Assembly (NCBI RefSeq): GCF_026191475.2
Contig: NZ_JAOSLC020000002.1
Location: 1-64,000, forward strand
Length of the DNA: 64,000 bases
DNA from: Polaribacter ponticola
Lineage (GTDB): Bacteria > Bacteroidota > Bacteroidia > Flavobacteriales > Flavobacteriaceae
Reading direction: 5' to 3'
Positions 25,662-36,682 of the stretch are shown piece by piece. The position numbers and the translations under genes are program-made. Under the pieces are notes generated by a model. That model saw only the letters and a list, made by a program, of their open reading frames with translations. It was not told where the DNA came from and did no database searches. Each line of letters starts with the position of its first letter. The stretch's first letter is position 1.

Positions 25662-26513
25662 CTACTTTTCAATTACTCCTTCTTCTGCTAATAAAGCAAA
25701 AAACTTATTTAGATTAGGAAGAATTATTATTTTAGTTCTCCTATTTTTTGCTCTATTTTCTTTTGTTGTATTTGAATATAGAGGCATTGTATCTCCTCTA
25801 CCAGAAGCAATTAACCTACTTCCATCTATATTAAATTTATTTTGAAGAAGTCTAACAATAGAAGTTGCTCTTTTTACACTTAAATCCCAATTATCATTTA
25901 CACTTTCGTTTTTAATGGTTTGAGAATCTGTATGTCCTTCAATCATAACATCCATACTTGGTTCAGACTCAATAATGTCTGCCAATTTAGTAATTAATTC
26001 TAAAGCGCTACTTTTAACTTTATAACTACCAGAGTTAAATAGTAATTTTTCTGAAACCGAAATCATTACTACTGTTTGATCAATTTCTATATCAATTTCT
26101 TTAGAATTTTTAAATTCCGATTTCCCTAAAGCTTTTCTAACAACATTGTAAGAAACAGCTAAGTTTAATGAATCTTTTAAAGTTTTGGCAGTTGCTAATT
26201 TCTCAGGATCCATTTTTGCTAACGTTTTGTTCATTAGCACTCTTACTTCTTTAGATATTACAGTTTTACCATCTACCATATCTAACTTTAAAGAATTTTC
26301 TTTTTCTAAAGTAATATTATCTCCTTTTAAAGAGTTAATTTTATTATTATAAATTTCTACTCTTTTATCAATTTTATCAAATTTTACTTCTAATTTTTGC
26401 AAATTTCCTTTAGCATCTATATATTTAGATTCTAGATCTACATACTTTTTTTTAGAAACACAAGAAGTTGCTAATAAAACAATAATTGATAAAGGTAAGA
26501 TTAGTTTTTTCAT
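25662..26513 (-). CDS. OmpA-family lipoprotein
   Basis: 283 residues. Lipoprotein signal ending LLATSC; a coiled-coil segment (about 24-80, with EKENSLKLD); then an OmpA C-terminal peptidoglycan-binding domain (about 150-270) with IEGHTDSQTIK, LSVKRATSIVRLL and IASGRGD. It anchors the outer membrane to peptidoglycan. Single gene, terminator shared with the oxidoreductase. Confidence 0.88.
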   Translation of the reverse strand: MKKLILPLSIIVLLATSCVSKKKYVDLESKYIDAKGNLQKLEVKFDKIDKRVEIYNNKINSLKGDNITLEKENSLKLDMVDGKTVISKEVRVLMNKTLAKMDPEKLATAKTLKDSLNLAVSYNVVRKALGKSEFKNSKEIDIEIDQTVVMISVSEKLLFNSGSYKVKSSALELITKLADIIESEPSMDVMIEGHTDSQTIKNESVNDNWDLSVKRATSIVRLLQNKFNIDGSRLIASGRGDTMPLYSNTTKENRAKNRRTKIIILPNLNKFFALLAEEGVIEK

Positions 26514-26626
26514 TTTTTATTTTTTTACTTACCTCAATAATACGCATTTAAAGTTTTTATTCCAATAAAAAACAAGGTCTTTTATAATATTCTCTTATAT
26601 AATAAAAGAAACACTACTTTAGAGGA

Positions 26627-27879
26627 ATGCAAAAAAAGAATAAAATAACCTCGATGTTTGCCCTAATTATTGCTGGTGAAGCAATTTTTTTATTACCCTT
26701 TATATTAATGAGAGTTTTTAAACCAATTATTAGAGAAGCATTTGTTATTTCTGACGCTCAAATTGGCGAAGCTCAAGCATTATATGGTATTACTGCTGTA
26801 CTCTCCTATTTTTTTGGAGGTTTTATTGCTGATAAGTGGGAAGCACGTAAGTTACTATCTCTTTCTTTATTTTTAACAGCAATTGGTGGTTTTTGGATGA
26901 CAATGATACCATCAATATTTACCTTAAAAATTTTATATTCTTTTTGGGGTGTATCTACTATATTATTCTTTTGGGCTTCATTAATAAAGGCTACTAGGCA
27001 ATGGGGAAATGAAAATAATCAAGGTCTTTCTTTTGGTCTTTTAGACGGAGGAAGAGGTTTGTTTGCAGCCTCAATTGCTCTTTTTGGAGCAACAATACTC
27101 ACCTATTTTTTTCCAGATAAAGGCATTGAAATTACTTTTACGAATAAAGTAGAAACGTTACAATACATTATAGGAACTATAACCGTAATAGTATTTTTAG
27201 TAGCAATGTTAGTATGGACAGTTTTACCTAAACAAAAAGTCGATATAAAAACAAACAAAGAGTTCCAATTCAATTTTAAACAAGCTTTTTCTTTAATGAA
27301 GCAAAAAAAGTAATATTTCATTCTATAATTATTTTTTGTGCATACTGTTCTTATAAACTTACAGGAGTTTACGGTACTTATGCTAGAGATGTTTGGGAGT
27401 ACTCTTTAGAAGATGCTACTTATTTTGCCGTATTAATTCAATATATTAGACCTTTAGCTGCAATTGCAATAGGATGGGTTGCTGATAAATTTATTCCTTC
27501 AAAAATAATTATTCCTTGTTTTGCAATTTTAATTTTTGCATCAATTACTTTAGGATTAGGAGTATTAAATGAACAACCAATATTTTTATCTTTTACTTTT
27601 TTTGTTCTTATGGCATTAGGAACATATGCATTAAGAGGGTTATATTTTGCCATTATAGAAGAAACTAAAACTCCAATTCAATTAACAGGTACTTTAGTTG
27701 GTATTATATCTGTTGTTGGTTTTACACCAGATATTTTTATGTCTTTATTTGTAGGTTACATGCTAGGAGAAAACCCAACTATCATAGAATATCAACACTT
27801 ATTTAGTTATTTCTCAATTATACCAATTATAGGCCTATTGGCTACTATAGGATTTAGAGCTAATTTAAAAAAAACTTAA
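26627..27879 (+). pseudogene. MFS transporter, frameshifted
   Basis: Two open segments (to 27313 and on to 27879) that form one 12-helix transporter of about 417 residues. The break is in an A7 run (27303-27309). With one more A, MKQKK continues as VIFHSIIIFCAYCSYKLTG with no loss. The N-terminal half has FFGGFIADKWEARKLL, the MFS loop 2-3 motif, and LLDGGRGLFAA. Substrate unknown. Likely intact in the organism. Confidence 0.75.
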
Positions 27880-28134
27880 TTAAAACAAGATTTACAAGCT
27901 AATATTTATTCACCTTTACAAATAAAATATTTTCGTTTTGGTAAAAATTAAAATATTTATTGTACATTTAAATAGACATTCTAATTTAAATGTATCTATT
28001 TTTTTATTTAAAAACAAAAAATATTTCAATTAAATACTTAAGTTCACATTATAACATATTATCGTAATTATCCCCCGAGCCTAACATTTAAGTTCTAAGT
28101 ATTAAGACCTTAAATTAATTAATAAACTAAAGCT
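27880..28134. promoter_or_regulatory. 5' leader of the T9SS surface-protein gene, with C5 motif
   Basis: 255 bases without a gene. The last 100 bases hold a TCCCCCGAG motif (28071-28079), unusual in such A/T-rich DNA, followed by two related stretches, CATTTAAGTTC and TTAAGACCTTAA. The C5 motif is complementary to the G5 loops of the RNA repeats at 44302-44950 over nine bases (AUCCCCCGA with UUGGGGGAU, one G-U pair). Its role as an RNA target is an inference. Confidence 0.4.
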
Positions 28135-31100
28135 ATGAATTACACAAAAAAACAATCTCCAATAGTAATATTATGTATATTACTATCTTTTCAATTTCTT
28201 TTTGGAAACAACTATTCTTCAGAAAATGCAGTAAATTTTAAATTACCTAAAACAGAATTAAATTCTGTAAAAATAGTTCTTAAGAATTCTTTTTATGAAA
28301 GGCATATTTCTAACTGGAAAAACCTTGAAGTCTTTAACCATAGTAAACAAGAACAAAATATAGAAATAACTAACAATCTAATTCAAGTTGATAAAAAGGA
28401 ATGGAATTGTATACAAACTAGCCCAACCGCTCCTGCATTAGGTTTTAATGTATTTACATTAGAAAGTTTAAAACTATCTACAAATGAAACCGAAGGAAGT
28501 GTAGCAACTGGAGGAGACTTAACAATTGCTGGAAATTACCAAATAGCTACTAATGATAACGGAACATTTGAAATAGACAATACACCTATAGGTTTACTTG
28601 TTGGAGGTAAAGTAATTTATCAATCAGGAAATTCATTACAAATAAATCAAAATAGTTATATTAAAATAGGTGACAATCAAGGTTCTACTGTTTGGTATAA
28701 AGATCAAAATAATGCATCTTCAAATATTAGGATTACACCAAATTCTAATTATAATTCATCTCCAAGAATACTTCTACAAACAAATGCCAACCAGTTAAAT
28801 GTTTCATCAACAAATAACCCTGTTTTTGAAAATAATTTAATCGATTTTTCAAGTGCATTTCAAACATTAGAAACTAATGCTTTAAGTTTATCTCAAAATA
28901 CTAATAATGCACAGTTAACAAACCCAAATGGACAACCAATATCTAACACCTCTTTACCTAATCAAATAAAAATAAACTTACAAAATGGAGTAAACTACTT
29001 AAATGTTACTGGAAACGATATAAACAATGTAAGTGTATTTACTTACAACAATAAGCCTAGTGCAAACAAAATATTAGTAATTAACGTAAATACATCTGAT
29101 ACCTTTGATTGGAATGTTTGGAATCAATCTGGAATTGGTCAACAAGAAGCACATTATATTATATATAATTTTTACAACACAAAAACTTTAAACATTAAAG
29201 GAAATTCTACAATAGAGGGAAGCGTTTTTGCTCCTTTTGCAGATATAAATAAGTCTGTAAATCAATCTAATATTGAAGGGCAAGTAATTGGTAAATCCTT
29301 TTTCCATTCAGGTGGAGAAGTTCATTCAGCAAACTTTACTCCAGCTATAACTAGTTGTAGTAACTCAAATGGAGTAGCTCCAACTTCTGAATTCACAGCA
29401 AATAATGAAGAACAATGTATAGAAACTAATGAATTTATTTTTAATAACACATCAAATACAGGAGCTACTGCACAACCAGAAGATCCTATTACTTATGCTT
29501 GGAATTTTGGAGATGGTACTACAAGTACTTTAATGAATCCTACAAAAACTTATACTAGTTCAGGTGTTTTTACTGTTAGCTTAGTTGCAACCAATACTTT
29601 TGGGTCAGACACAGAAACAAAACAAATTACAGTAAAAAATGCAATTAATACTCCTATTATTAATGAAATAACCGTACCCTCACCTTCTGGGGCGGTAAGT
29701 AGAGAATTCACTTTAAATAACGATACTTACTATGATAGTTTTTCTTGGGGGTTAGTTAATGTGGGCAGCAATTTATATCCAAATCAAAAAGTAGTTACCT
29801 TTGATTTTACTGCTGAAGGCTCTTACGAACTTATAGTAACCGGTATTAAAAATGGATGTTCGCAATCTTTAACACATTCTGTAATTATTACTTCTGGAGA
29901 GGTTACAACGGGAAACAACGGTGGTACTGAAAGTGAATCTTTGGGTGATGCAATTTCTAAAATGTATGTGAAACGCAAAAAAAATAGTGAACCTACTATT
30001 TTTGTAAAATCTAAAAAAACATCTACAATAAAAGTAAACTAATTAAAAATCAAATTTATCAAGGAAAAGGACAGACTATGTTAGAAATGTTCCCTACAGA
30101 ATTAGTCGCTGGAAATGAATCTAATGTAACTTCTCCAACAGATATTTTAGATTACACTGTTGCTGATGAAGTTTTATCTGTAGACTTTTCTATTAATGGA
30201 AAAACAAAAGGAGTGGTTCTAGGTATTAAAACTAGTGATAAAATTTATAATCATACCAAAGCTTCTTGTGATAGGTTACGTGGTGCAGAAATATTAAATA
30301 TACAAACTGTAGAACTTGATGGTTATAACTTTTTAATGCAAGGTATTAAACAAAGAAATGGGGCTATTGAGTATGCGATTTCATTTGTAGCTGCAAAAAA
30401 TACGAGTGACAACAATTATACAATTCAAACTAATTGGTATGTAAACGAATATATTAAATTTAACGATGTATATAATTTCCAAGTTTGGTCTACAAACCCT
30501 TCTGATACTAAAAAATTAGTAAAAGATATTTTAGATAATTTAAATGGATACCTTCCTGTTAACCAAACAGAAATCTTAAAAATACCTAAAACTTTTGCTA
30601 CTAAGATTTCGAGAATAAACTCAAATTTAATAATTGACTTTAAAAGTGTAAAAGAAGGACTGAATACTGAAATTTCAATGATTGAAATTTATTCTGAAAC
30701 TACAGACAAATTAGAACATAGATACAATCCAATAAACACAAAACTAAAACAAACTTTAACGATTGATATTAAAGATGGCTATGAATATGAAGGATTAATA
30801 AAGGTTGGAGATGAAATACAGGATGCTTTTTATCATGCAGATGGAAATTGGGGATTAGATTATGATACTAAATATACAGAAGTTCAAGAATACATAGTTT
30901 CTAATAACTTCGATAGAGAATATAATAACGATGAATATGCAATTAATAGAAATGTTAAAATTAAAGCGGTAAGTGAATATGATTATTTAGGCATTTATAA
31001 ATCTTTATTACCAGGTAATTTATCTGCAGATTATTCAGCTTATAAATACTTATCATTTACTGCTAAAGGTGGAGGAGGTTTAATTGAATTAGGCCTAATA

Positions 31101-31613
31101 AAATCTTCTATTGAAGAATGGAAAGAACAATATAGAGTAATGATTGACTTGTCTGAAGAAGAGCAAACTTACTATATCCCTTTTGAAAAATTTACATCAG
31201 TAGGGACATCTAATAAAATTACTGCAGATGATTTAACAACAGTATTATTTACATTTTTAGCTGTTGAAGCAAAAACTAATGATTTAGATTTATCTATATC
31301 TAATGTGAAATTCACTAAAACTGCAGCTTTAGATATAACAACAGAAACTATAAATGAATTTGATAATAAATTAATTACATATCCTAACCCTACATTGGGT
31401 AATGTTAATATTATTTTATTTAGTAATACGAATACTAAAGCTATTATTTCATTATTCGATATTACAGGTAAAGAAATTTATTCTTCGCCTACAACCTTAA
31501 CCACAGGTAAAAATGAGATTGAGATTAACGCAAAAGTAAATCCAGGAATTCTGTTTTTAAAAGTTAGAAGTAATGAAACAAACTATGGAACAACTAAAAT
31601 AATTTTTAGATAA
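28135..31613 (+). pseudogene. Large T9SS-secreted surface protein (choice-of-anchor A plus PKD), frameshifted
   Basis: One gene of about 1,159 codons broken at an A7 run (30013-30019). With an eighth A the frame passes the stop at 30040 and joins the second segment through NQIYQGKGQTMLEMFPTEL. Order: signal peptide (about 8-25); choice-of-anchor A domain (about 95-400, FNVFTLESLKLSTNETEGS, then AVGGDLTIAG-like text); PKD domain (about 420-500, YAWNFGDGTTSTL); further beta-rich modules; C-terminal T9SS type A sorting domain (NPTLGNVNIILFS to the final TTKIIFR). The second segment has no signal peptide of its own, supporting one gene. Probably an adhesin. Confidence 0.75.
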
Positions 31614-31621
31614 GTTTAAGC

Positions 31622-31655
31622 AAAAAAAGAGGAACTTTATAAGTTCCTCTTTTTT
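31622..31655. terminator. Bidirectional rho-independent terminator
   Basis: Stem GAGGAACTT with AAGTTCCTC, loop TAT, with an A tract before and a T tract after. Lies between the convergent surface-protein gene and valS. Confidence 0.9.
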
Positions 31656-31673
31656 GTACTTAAAAATAAATAA

Positions 31674-34310
31674 CTATTGTAAACTAGCTAAACTACTTTT
31701 TATTGTTTCAATTTTAGCAATTGTATCTGCTTCTTTCTTGCGTTCTAAAGCCAATACTTTTTCTGGCGCGTTATTAACAAAACGTTCATTAGACAATTTC
31801 TTATTAATTCCGAATAAGAAACCTTCAGCTCTTTTTAATTCGCCCTCTAATTTTTTAACTTCTGCTTCAACATCTATATTTTCTATAGAAATAGGGGTAA
31901 AGTATTCATTAGATTTTACTCTAAAAGAAGCTCCATCTACCTTTTCTGAAACGTAATTTATTACTGATGTATTTGTTAATTTCTGAATAACAGCATCAAA
32001 TTCTTTCGTGCTTTTATCATTATCAATAACAAACAATTCTACAGCATCTTTAAAAGAAATATTTTTATCTTTTCTTATAGTTCTTATACCAGATACAACT
32101 CCAGTTGCAAATTCGAAATCTGAAATAATTTGAGCATCAAAATCTTTAATTACAGGATATTTTGCAATAATTAAAGCTTCTTCTGGTGTTCTATCTGTAA
32201 TATATTGCCAAATATCTTCCGATAAAAATGGCATAAACGGATGTAATACTTTTAAGTTGTTTTCTAAAACTGTAATAATAGCTTCAAACGTTGTTTTATC
32301 AATTGGTTGTTGATATGCAGGCTTAACAATTTCTAATAACCATGAAGAGAAATCATCATTGATTAATTTATAAATTGCCATTAAAGCATCAGATAAACGA
32401 TATTTAGAAAAATGATCTTCTATTTCTGCTAACGTTTTTTGAAACTTAGCTTCATACCATTCTAAACCAATTTTAGAAGTTTCTGGTTGTGTTAAACTTG
32501 CGTCAACTTCCCAACCAGTTATCAAACGAAAAGCATTCCAAATTTTATTTGAAAATCCTTTTCCTTGCTGACATAAATCTTCATCGAACATTAAATCGTT
32601 ACCAGCTGCAGAACTTAATAAAAGTCCTACTCTTACTCCATCTGCTCCATAATCAGAAATTAACTTTAAAGCATCTGGTGAGTTCCCTAAAGATTTAGAC
32701 ATTTTACGTCTTTGTTTATCTCTAACTAAACCTGTTAAATAAACATTGTTAAAAGGTTTTTGGTCTTTAAATTCGTAACCAGCAACAATCATTCTAGCAA
32801 CCCAGAAAAATAAAATATCTGGTCCGGTTACTAAATCGTTTGTTGGATAATAATATTTAATTTCTTCGTTTTCTGGATTTCTAATTCCGTCAAAAACAGA
32901 CATTGGCCATAACCAAGACGAAAACCAAGTATCTAATGCATCTTCATCTTGCCTTAAGTCGGACGCCGACAGCGAAGTATTTCCTGTTTTTTCTTTTGCA
33001 AGAATTAATGCATCTGCGGTGCTTTCTGCAACTACAAAATCTTCTTTTCCGTCTCCGTAGAAATACGCAGGAATTTGTTGTCCCCACCAAAGCTGACGAG
33101 AAATGTTCCAATCACGCACATTTTCCATCCAATGACGGTATGTGTTTTCGAATTTCTTTGGATATAAATTAACCTCAGCATCTTCACCTAAAACAGCATC
33201 AATAGCTGGTTTTGCTAAATCAGTCATCTTTAAAAACCATTGATCAGACAATCTTGGTTCTATAACTGCTTTTGTTCTTTCTGATGTTCCTACTTTATTT
33301 GTATGAACTTCAGTTTTTACTAAAATTCCTTTTTCTTTTAATTCTTTGGCGATTTCTTTACGAACTACAAAGCGATCTTTACCTTGATAATGTAATCCGA
33401 AAGAATTTAAAGAAGCATCATCATTAAAAATATCAATTACTTCTAATTTATGCTTGTCTCCTAAATTCTTATCATTTTCATCGTGTGCAGGCGTAACTTT
33501 TAAACAACCTGTACCAAATTCTAAATCTACATATTCATCTTCAATAATAGGAATTACTCTTCCACATAAAGGCACAATTGCATTTTTCCCTTTTAAATGT
33601 GTAAAACGTTCATCATTAGGGTTGATACAAATTGCTGTGTCACCGAAAATAGTTTCTGGTCTTGTAGTTGCAATGGTTAAAGTATCAGAAGAACCTTCAA
33701 TTTTATATTCTAAATAGTATAAATTACCTTGTCTTTCTTCATGAATTACTTCTTCATCAGAAAGTGTTGTTTTAGCTTCAGGATCCCAGTTTACCATTCT
33801 GTAACCTCTATAAATTAAACCTTTGTTGTATAAATCAACAAAAACTTTAATTACAGATTCAGACATTTCCGGATCCATTGTAAATGCAGTTCTTTCCCAA
33901 TCGCAAGAAGCACCAAGTTTCTTTAATTGTTCAAGAATTTTTCCTCCATATTCATCTTTCCAATCAAAAGCGTGTTGTAAAAACTCTTCTCTCGTTAAAT
34001 CGCTTTTACTAATTCCTTGTTCTTTTAACTTAGCTACAACTTTTGCTTCTGTAGCAATAGATGCATGATCTGTACCAGGAACCCAACAAGCATTTTTACC
34101 CAACAAACGTGCACGTCTAATTAATACATCTTGTATTGTATTATTTAACATATGCCCCATATGTAAAACACCGGTAACGTTTGGTGGCGGAATTACAATG
34201 GTATAAGGCTCTCTTTCATCTGGTGTTGAATGAAAATAGTTGTTTTTCATCCAGTAATCGTACCATTTATCTTCTACTTGTTTTGCATCGTATTTAGATG
34301 GAATTGTCAT
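31674..34310 (-). CDS. valS: Valyl-tRNA synthetase
   Basis: 878 residues from the ATG at 34310 (MTIPSKYDAKQVEDKWYDYW), the usual start; a longer frame adds 11 residues. Class Ia synthetase with the HIGH motif in PPNVTGVLHMGHMLN, the KMSKS motif in RRKMSKSLGNSPD, DTWFSSWLWP in the catalytic core, the editing domain between, and a C-terminal coiled coil with LEGELKRAEGFL. Charges tRNA-Val and edits mis-acylated threonine. A short GC-rich palindrome (TCGGACGCCGACAGCG, about 32958) lies in the coding region near DLRQDEDALDTW. Confidence 0.97.
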   Translation of the reverse strand: MTIPSKYDAKQVEDKWYDYWMKNNYFHSTPDEREPYTIVIPPPNVTGVLHMGHMLNNTIQDVLIRRARLLGKNACWVPGTDHASIATEAKVVAKLKEQGISKSDLTREEFLQHAFDWKDEYGGKILEQLKKLGASCDWERTAFTMDPEMSESVIKVFVDLYNKGLIYRGYRMVNWDPEAKTTLSDEEVIHEERQGNLYYLEYKIEGSSDTLTIATTRPETIFGDTAICINPNDERFTHLKGKNAIVPLCGRVIPIIEDEYVDLEFGTGCLKVTPAHDENDKNLGDKHKLEVIDIFNDDASLNSFGLHYQGKDRFVVRKEIAKELKEKGILVKTEVHTNKVGTSERTKAVIEPRLSDQWFLKMTDLAKPAIDAVLGEDAEVNLYPKKFENTYRHWMENVRDWNISRQLWWGQQIPAYFYGDGKEDFVVAESTADALILAKEKTGNTSLSASDLRQDEDALDTWFSSWLWPMSVFDGIRNPENEEIKYYYPTNDLVTGPDILFFWVARMIVAGYEFKDQKPFNNVYLTGLVRDKQRRKMSKSLGNSPDALKLISDYGADGVRVGLLLSSAAGNDLMFDEDLCQQGKGFSNKIWNAFRLITGWEVDASLTQPETSKIGLEWYEAKFQKTLAEIEDHFSKYRLSDALMAIYKLINDDFSSWLLEIVKPAYQQPIDKTTFEAIITVLENNLKVLHPFMPFLSEDIWQYITDRTPEEALIIAKYPVIKDFDAQIISDFEFATGVVSGIRTIRKDKNISFKDAVELFVIDNDKSTKEFDAVIQKLTNTSVINYVSEKVDGASFRVKSNEYFTPISIENIDVEAEVKKLEGELKRAEGFLFGINKKLSNERFVNNAPEKVLALERKKEADTIAKIETIKSSLASLQ

Positions 34311-34405
34311 ACTTTGGTATCCTTTTTGATATATAGTTTGCAAAAATACAATTATCTAATTTCTAGAGAAAATGTGAGGTTGATTTTTTTATCATTTTAA
34401 AATTG

Positions 34406-34413
34406 TAAATTTG
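34406..34413 (+). promoter_or_regulatory. Possible Bacteroidetes sigma-A -7 box (TAAATTTG)
   Basis: Fits TAnnTTTG and has TTG at 34380-34382, 23 bases upstream, the outer limit of the usual spacing. It is only five bases from the ATG of the first DUF1573 gene, so the transcript would have almost no leader. Confidence 0.35.
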
Positions 34414-34417
34414 TATT

Positions 34418-34780
34418 ATGAATAAGGGTTTTCTTTTTGCTTTAGGTTTGTTGTTTTCTATTGGTATTTCTGCGCAAGAATTTCAATTTGAAAAAGAAAT
34501 TATTAATTATGGTAAAATTAAAAAAGGAGATGATGGTAAACGAGTTTTTGAGTTTACAAACATTGGTAAAGCACCTTTAATTATTAAAGAAATTAAGACC
34601 TCTTGTGATTGTGCGGTTCCTAAAAAACCAGAAAAACCAATAATGCCAAACGAAAAAGCAACAATAACTGTTTCTTATGACACATCAAAAACTGGTGGTT
34701 TCTCTAAAGAAATTGTTATTTTTTCAAATGCTAAAAAATCTATAAAAAAGATAAAAATAAAAGGATTTATAAGTAAATAA
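34418..34780 (+). CDS. DUF1573 protein, secreted
   Basis: 120 residues. Signal peptide to SAQEF; one Ig-like DUF1573 domain with FTNIGKAPLIIKEIKTSCDCAVPKKP and the SYDTSKTGGFSKEIVIFSNA strand pair. The CDC cysteines are typical for the family. First of two adjacent paralogues. The role of DUF1573 proteins is unknown; they are frequent in Bacteroidetes envelopes. Confidence 0.85.
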   Translation: MNKGFLFALGLLFSIGISAQEFQFEKEIINYGKIKKGDDGKRVFEFTNIGKAPLIIKEIKTSCDCAVPKKPEKPIMPNEKATITVSYDTSKTGGFSKEIVIFSNAKKSIKKIKIKGFISK

Positions 34781-34784
34781 CACT

Positions 34785-35192
34785 ATGAAATCTATATATA
34801 CGATACTGTTTATTGGAATATTACATTTATCAACTTCTGCTCAAGAATTTAAGTTTGAAAAAGAGACAATTAACTATGGTAAAATATTGAAAAACTCTAA
34901 TGGTGAAAGGATATTTATTTTTACAAATATTGGTAACAAACCATTAATTATTAAGAACATAAAATCTTCTTGTGGTTGTACAATTCCTAAAAAACCAAAA
35001 GGACCAATTTTGCCAGGAGAAAAAGGCGAAATCAAAGTTTCTTATGATACAAAAAGGATTGGTGGATTTTCTAAATCAATTACTATTTTTTCTAATGCTA
35101 AAAACCCTAGAAAAACGATTAGAATTAAAGGATTAGTTAATAATGGTATTTCTCTTGAAAGAGAAAAAAGTATTCTTTCTAATTTTAAATAA
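34785..35192 (+). CDS. DUF1573 protein, secreted (tandem paralogue)
   Basis: 135 residues, clearly a duplicate of the gene four bases upstream (same FTNIGNKPLIIKNIKSSCGC and SYDTKRIGGFSKSITIFSNA segments), with a 15-residue C-terminal extension. Both have a signal peptide, so both are exported. Operon with the upstream copy. Confidence 0.85.
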   Translation: MKSIYTILFIGILHLSTSAQEFKFEKETINYGKILKNSNGERIFIFTNIGNKPLIIKNIKSSCGCTIPKKPKGPILPGEKGEIKVSYDTKRIGGFSKSITIFSNAKNPRKTIRIKGLVNNGISLEREKSILSNFK

Positions 35193-35225
35193 ATTTAAAT
35201 TCTTTTTTTAGTCGAAACTCAAACT

Positions 35226-36527
35226 TCATTTTTTTCCATTTCTACTTACTTCGATTTTTATTTTTTTATTGTCTCTTTGCTGAAACTTAAACATAATATC
35301 ATTTAATGTAAATTCATATGAACGTTTTCCATTTATTTTTAAAATAATATCATCTTTTAGAAGCCCTGCTTTTTCAGCGGGTGAATTTTCAACTACACTA
35401 TTTACTATAAATGAAGGTTTAAACTTATAAGAAAAGCTGGTAATAAAATTAATAGAGTTTTCACCTCCAGCAGAGGCATTATTAGAATAAGACTTTACAT
35501 TTTCTTCTTTTACAAGCTGTTTACCATAATATATTACATCTAATCCACTCATATTATAATTAAACCCACCAGAAAATGATCCACTCTTTTTTAACGTTAT
35601 TTTTTTATTTGGATAATCAATCCAAACTTTAAATCTCTTTAAAATACCAGCGCCAATACTTCCGTTTCTATCTTTAAAAGTTCTTGCGTTTTTAGTAGAT
35701 AATGAATCTAAAAAAGAAACTGTAGGGTTTTCAATTTCAAAAGAACCCATTTTTATTTTTGGCATTCTACTTCTATTTCCATAGATAGCGCCACTTAATC
35801 CTTCTCCTAAAATATCATTAAAAAATTGTTTTGGAGTTTTAATATCTTCTTTAGAATCTTCAAATAACCAAACTGCATCACTACCTCCAGAATCAATTAA
35901 CATTTTTACATCTATTAATTTATTACCAATAGTATCTAACTGAACTTTTAAGTTCATATATGGTTTGTTTCTAAAGAGTTTTAAAGGAAAAACTTCACAT
36001 TTTTTACATTTTCTATATTTAAATTTATTAGGATTATAAAAGTCTATCGTTTGTGATTTATAATTTATTTTAAGAATAAATTCTTTTAATAAATCATAAC
36101 CTATTATGCCATGAATTGTAGTTCCCATTTTACTTGATAAATCAAAATTATCTTTTAGAATTACATAAATAGTTTCTGTTTTACTAGCTATTTTTTTTAT
36201 TGAAACATTGTTATTTAAAGACATTAAAGCATCTATAGACTCCCCTTTACCTAACCCTTGAAGTTTAACTTTTTTTACATTATTTAAACCTATACTATCA
36301 TTCTGAGAAATATTAAAAAGGATGGTTTTATTAACTCCAGTATCTAAAATAAAATGAAGCTTCTTATCGTTTAAATGCAATGGGATTACAATTAAATTAT
36401 TAATTAACTTAAAGCTAATTTGCTGATGTACTTTATTCTTATTTATAAAGTGGAAACCATCTTGAGCTTTTACTTTTACTGAAAAAGCAAAAAATAATAT
36501 TAAAAAAAGTTTAAATGTTTTTTTCAA
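35226..36527 (-). CDS. Retropepsin-like aspartic protease with PDZ domain
   Basis: 433 residues from a TTG at 36527, which gives a clean signal peptide ending VKVKAQ; another TTG at 36545 adds six residues. Two aspartyl-protease lobes with FILDTGVNKTILF and MLIDSGGSDAVWLF (both catalytic Asp present), followed by a C-terminal PDZ domain with SPAEKAGLLKDDIILKINGK. Periplasmic or outer-membrane-associated protease or sensor of peptides. Common in Bacteroidetes; substrate unknown. Confidence 0.82.
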   Translation of the reverse strand: MKKTFKLFLILFFAFSVKVKAQDGFHFINKNKVHQQISFKLINNLIVIPLHLNDKKLHFILDTGVNKTILFNISQNDSIGLNNVKKVKLQGLGKGESIDALMSLNNNVSIKKIASKTETIYVILKDNFDLSSKMGTTIHGIIGYDLLKEFILKINYKSQTIDFYNPNKFKYRKCKKCEVFPLKLFRNKPYMNLKVQLDTIGNKLIDVKMLIDSGGSDAVWLFEDSKEDIKTPKQFFNDILGEGLSGAIYGNRSRMPKIKMGSFEIENPTVSFLDSLSTKNARTFKDRNGSIGAGILKRFKVWIDYPNKKITLKKSGSFSGGFNYNMSGLDVIYYGKQLVKEENVKSYSNNASAGGENSINFITSFSYKFKPSFIVNSVVENSPAEKAGLLKDDIILKINGKRSYEFTLNDIMFKFQQRDNKKIKIEVSRNGKK

Positions 36528-36682
36528 AAAAAAATAAATTATCAATAAAAATGAAGATACAAATTATGATTAGTATTCTAGTATTTTTACCAAAAAATTA
36601 ACTTTTTAAAGAATCAAGAAATTAAAGGTAGATATAAAATATATTTCGCAAATTTGCATCTTAAATCACCTAAGAAATTATT

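Noticed and set aside
32940..32975. GC-rich palindrome in valS as an inserted mobile repeat
   Set aside because: It is short and the residues around it (SLSASDLRQDEDALD) fit the family without an obvious insertion.
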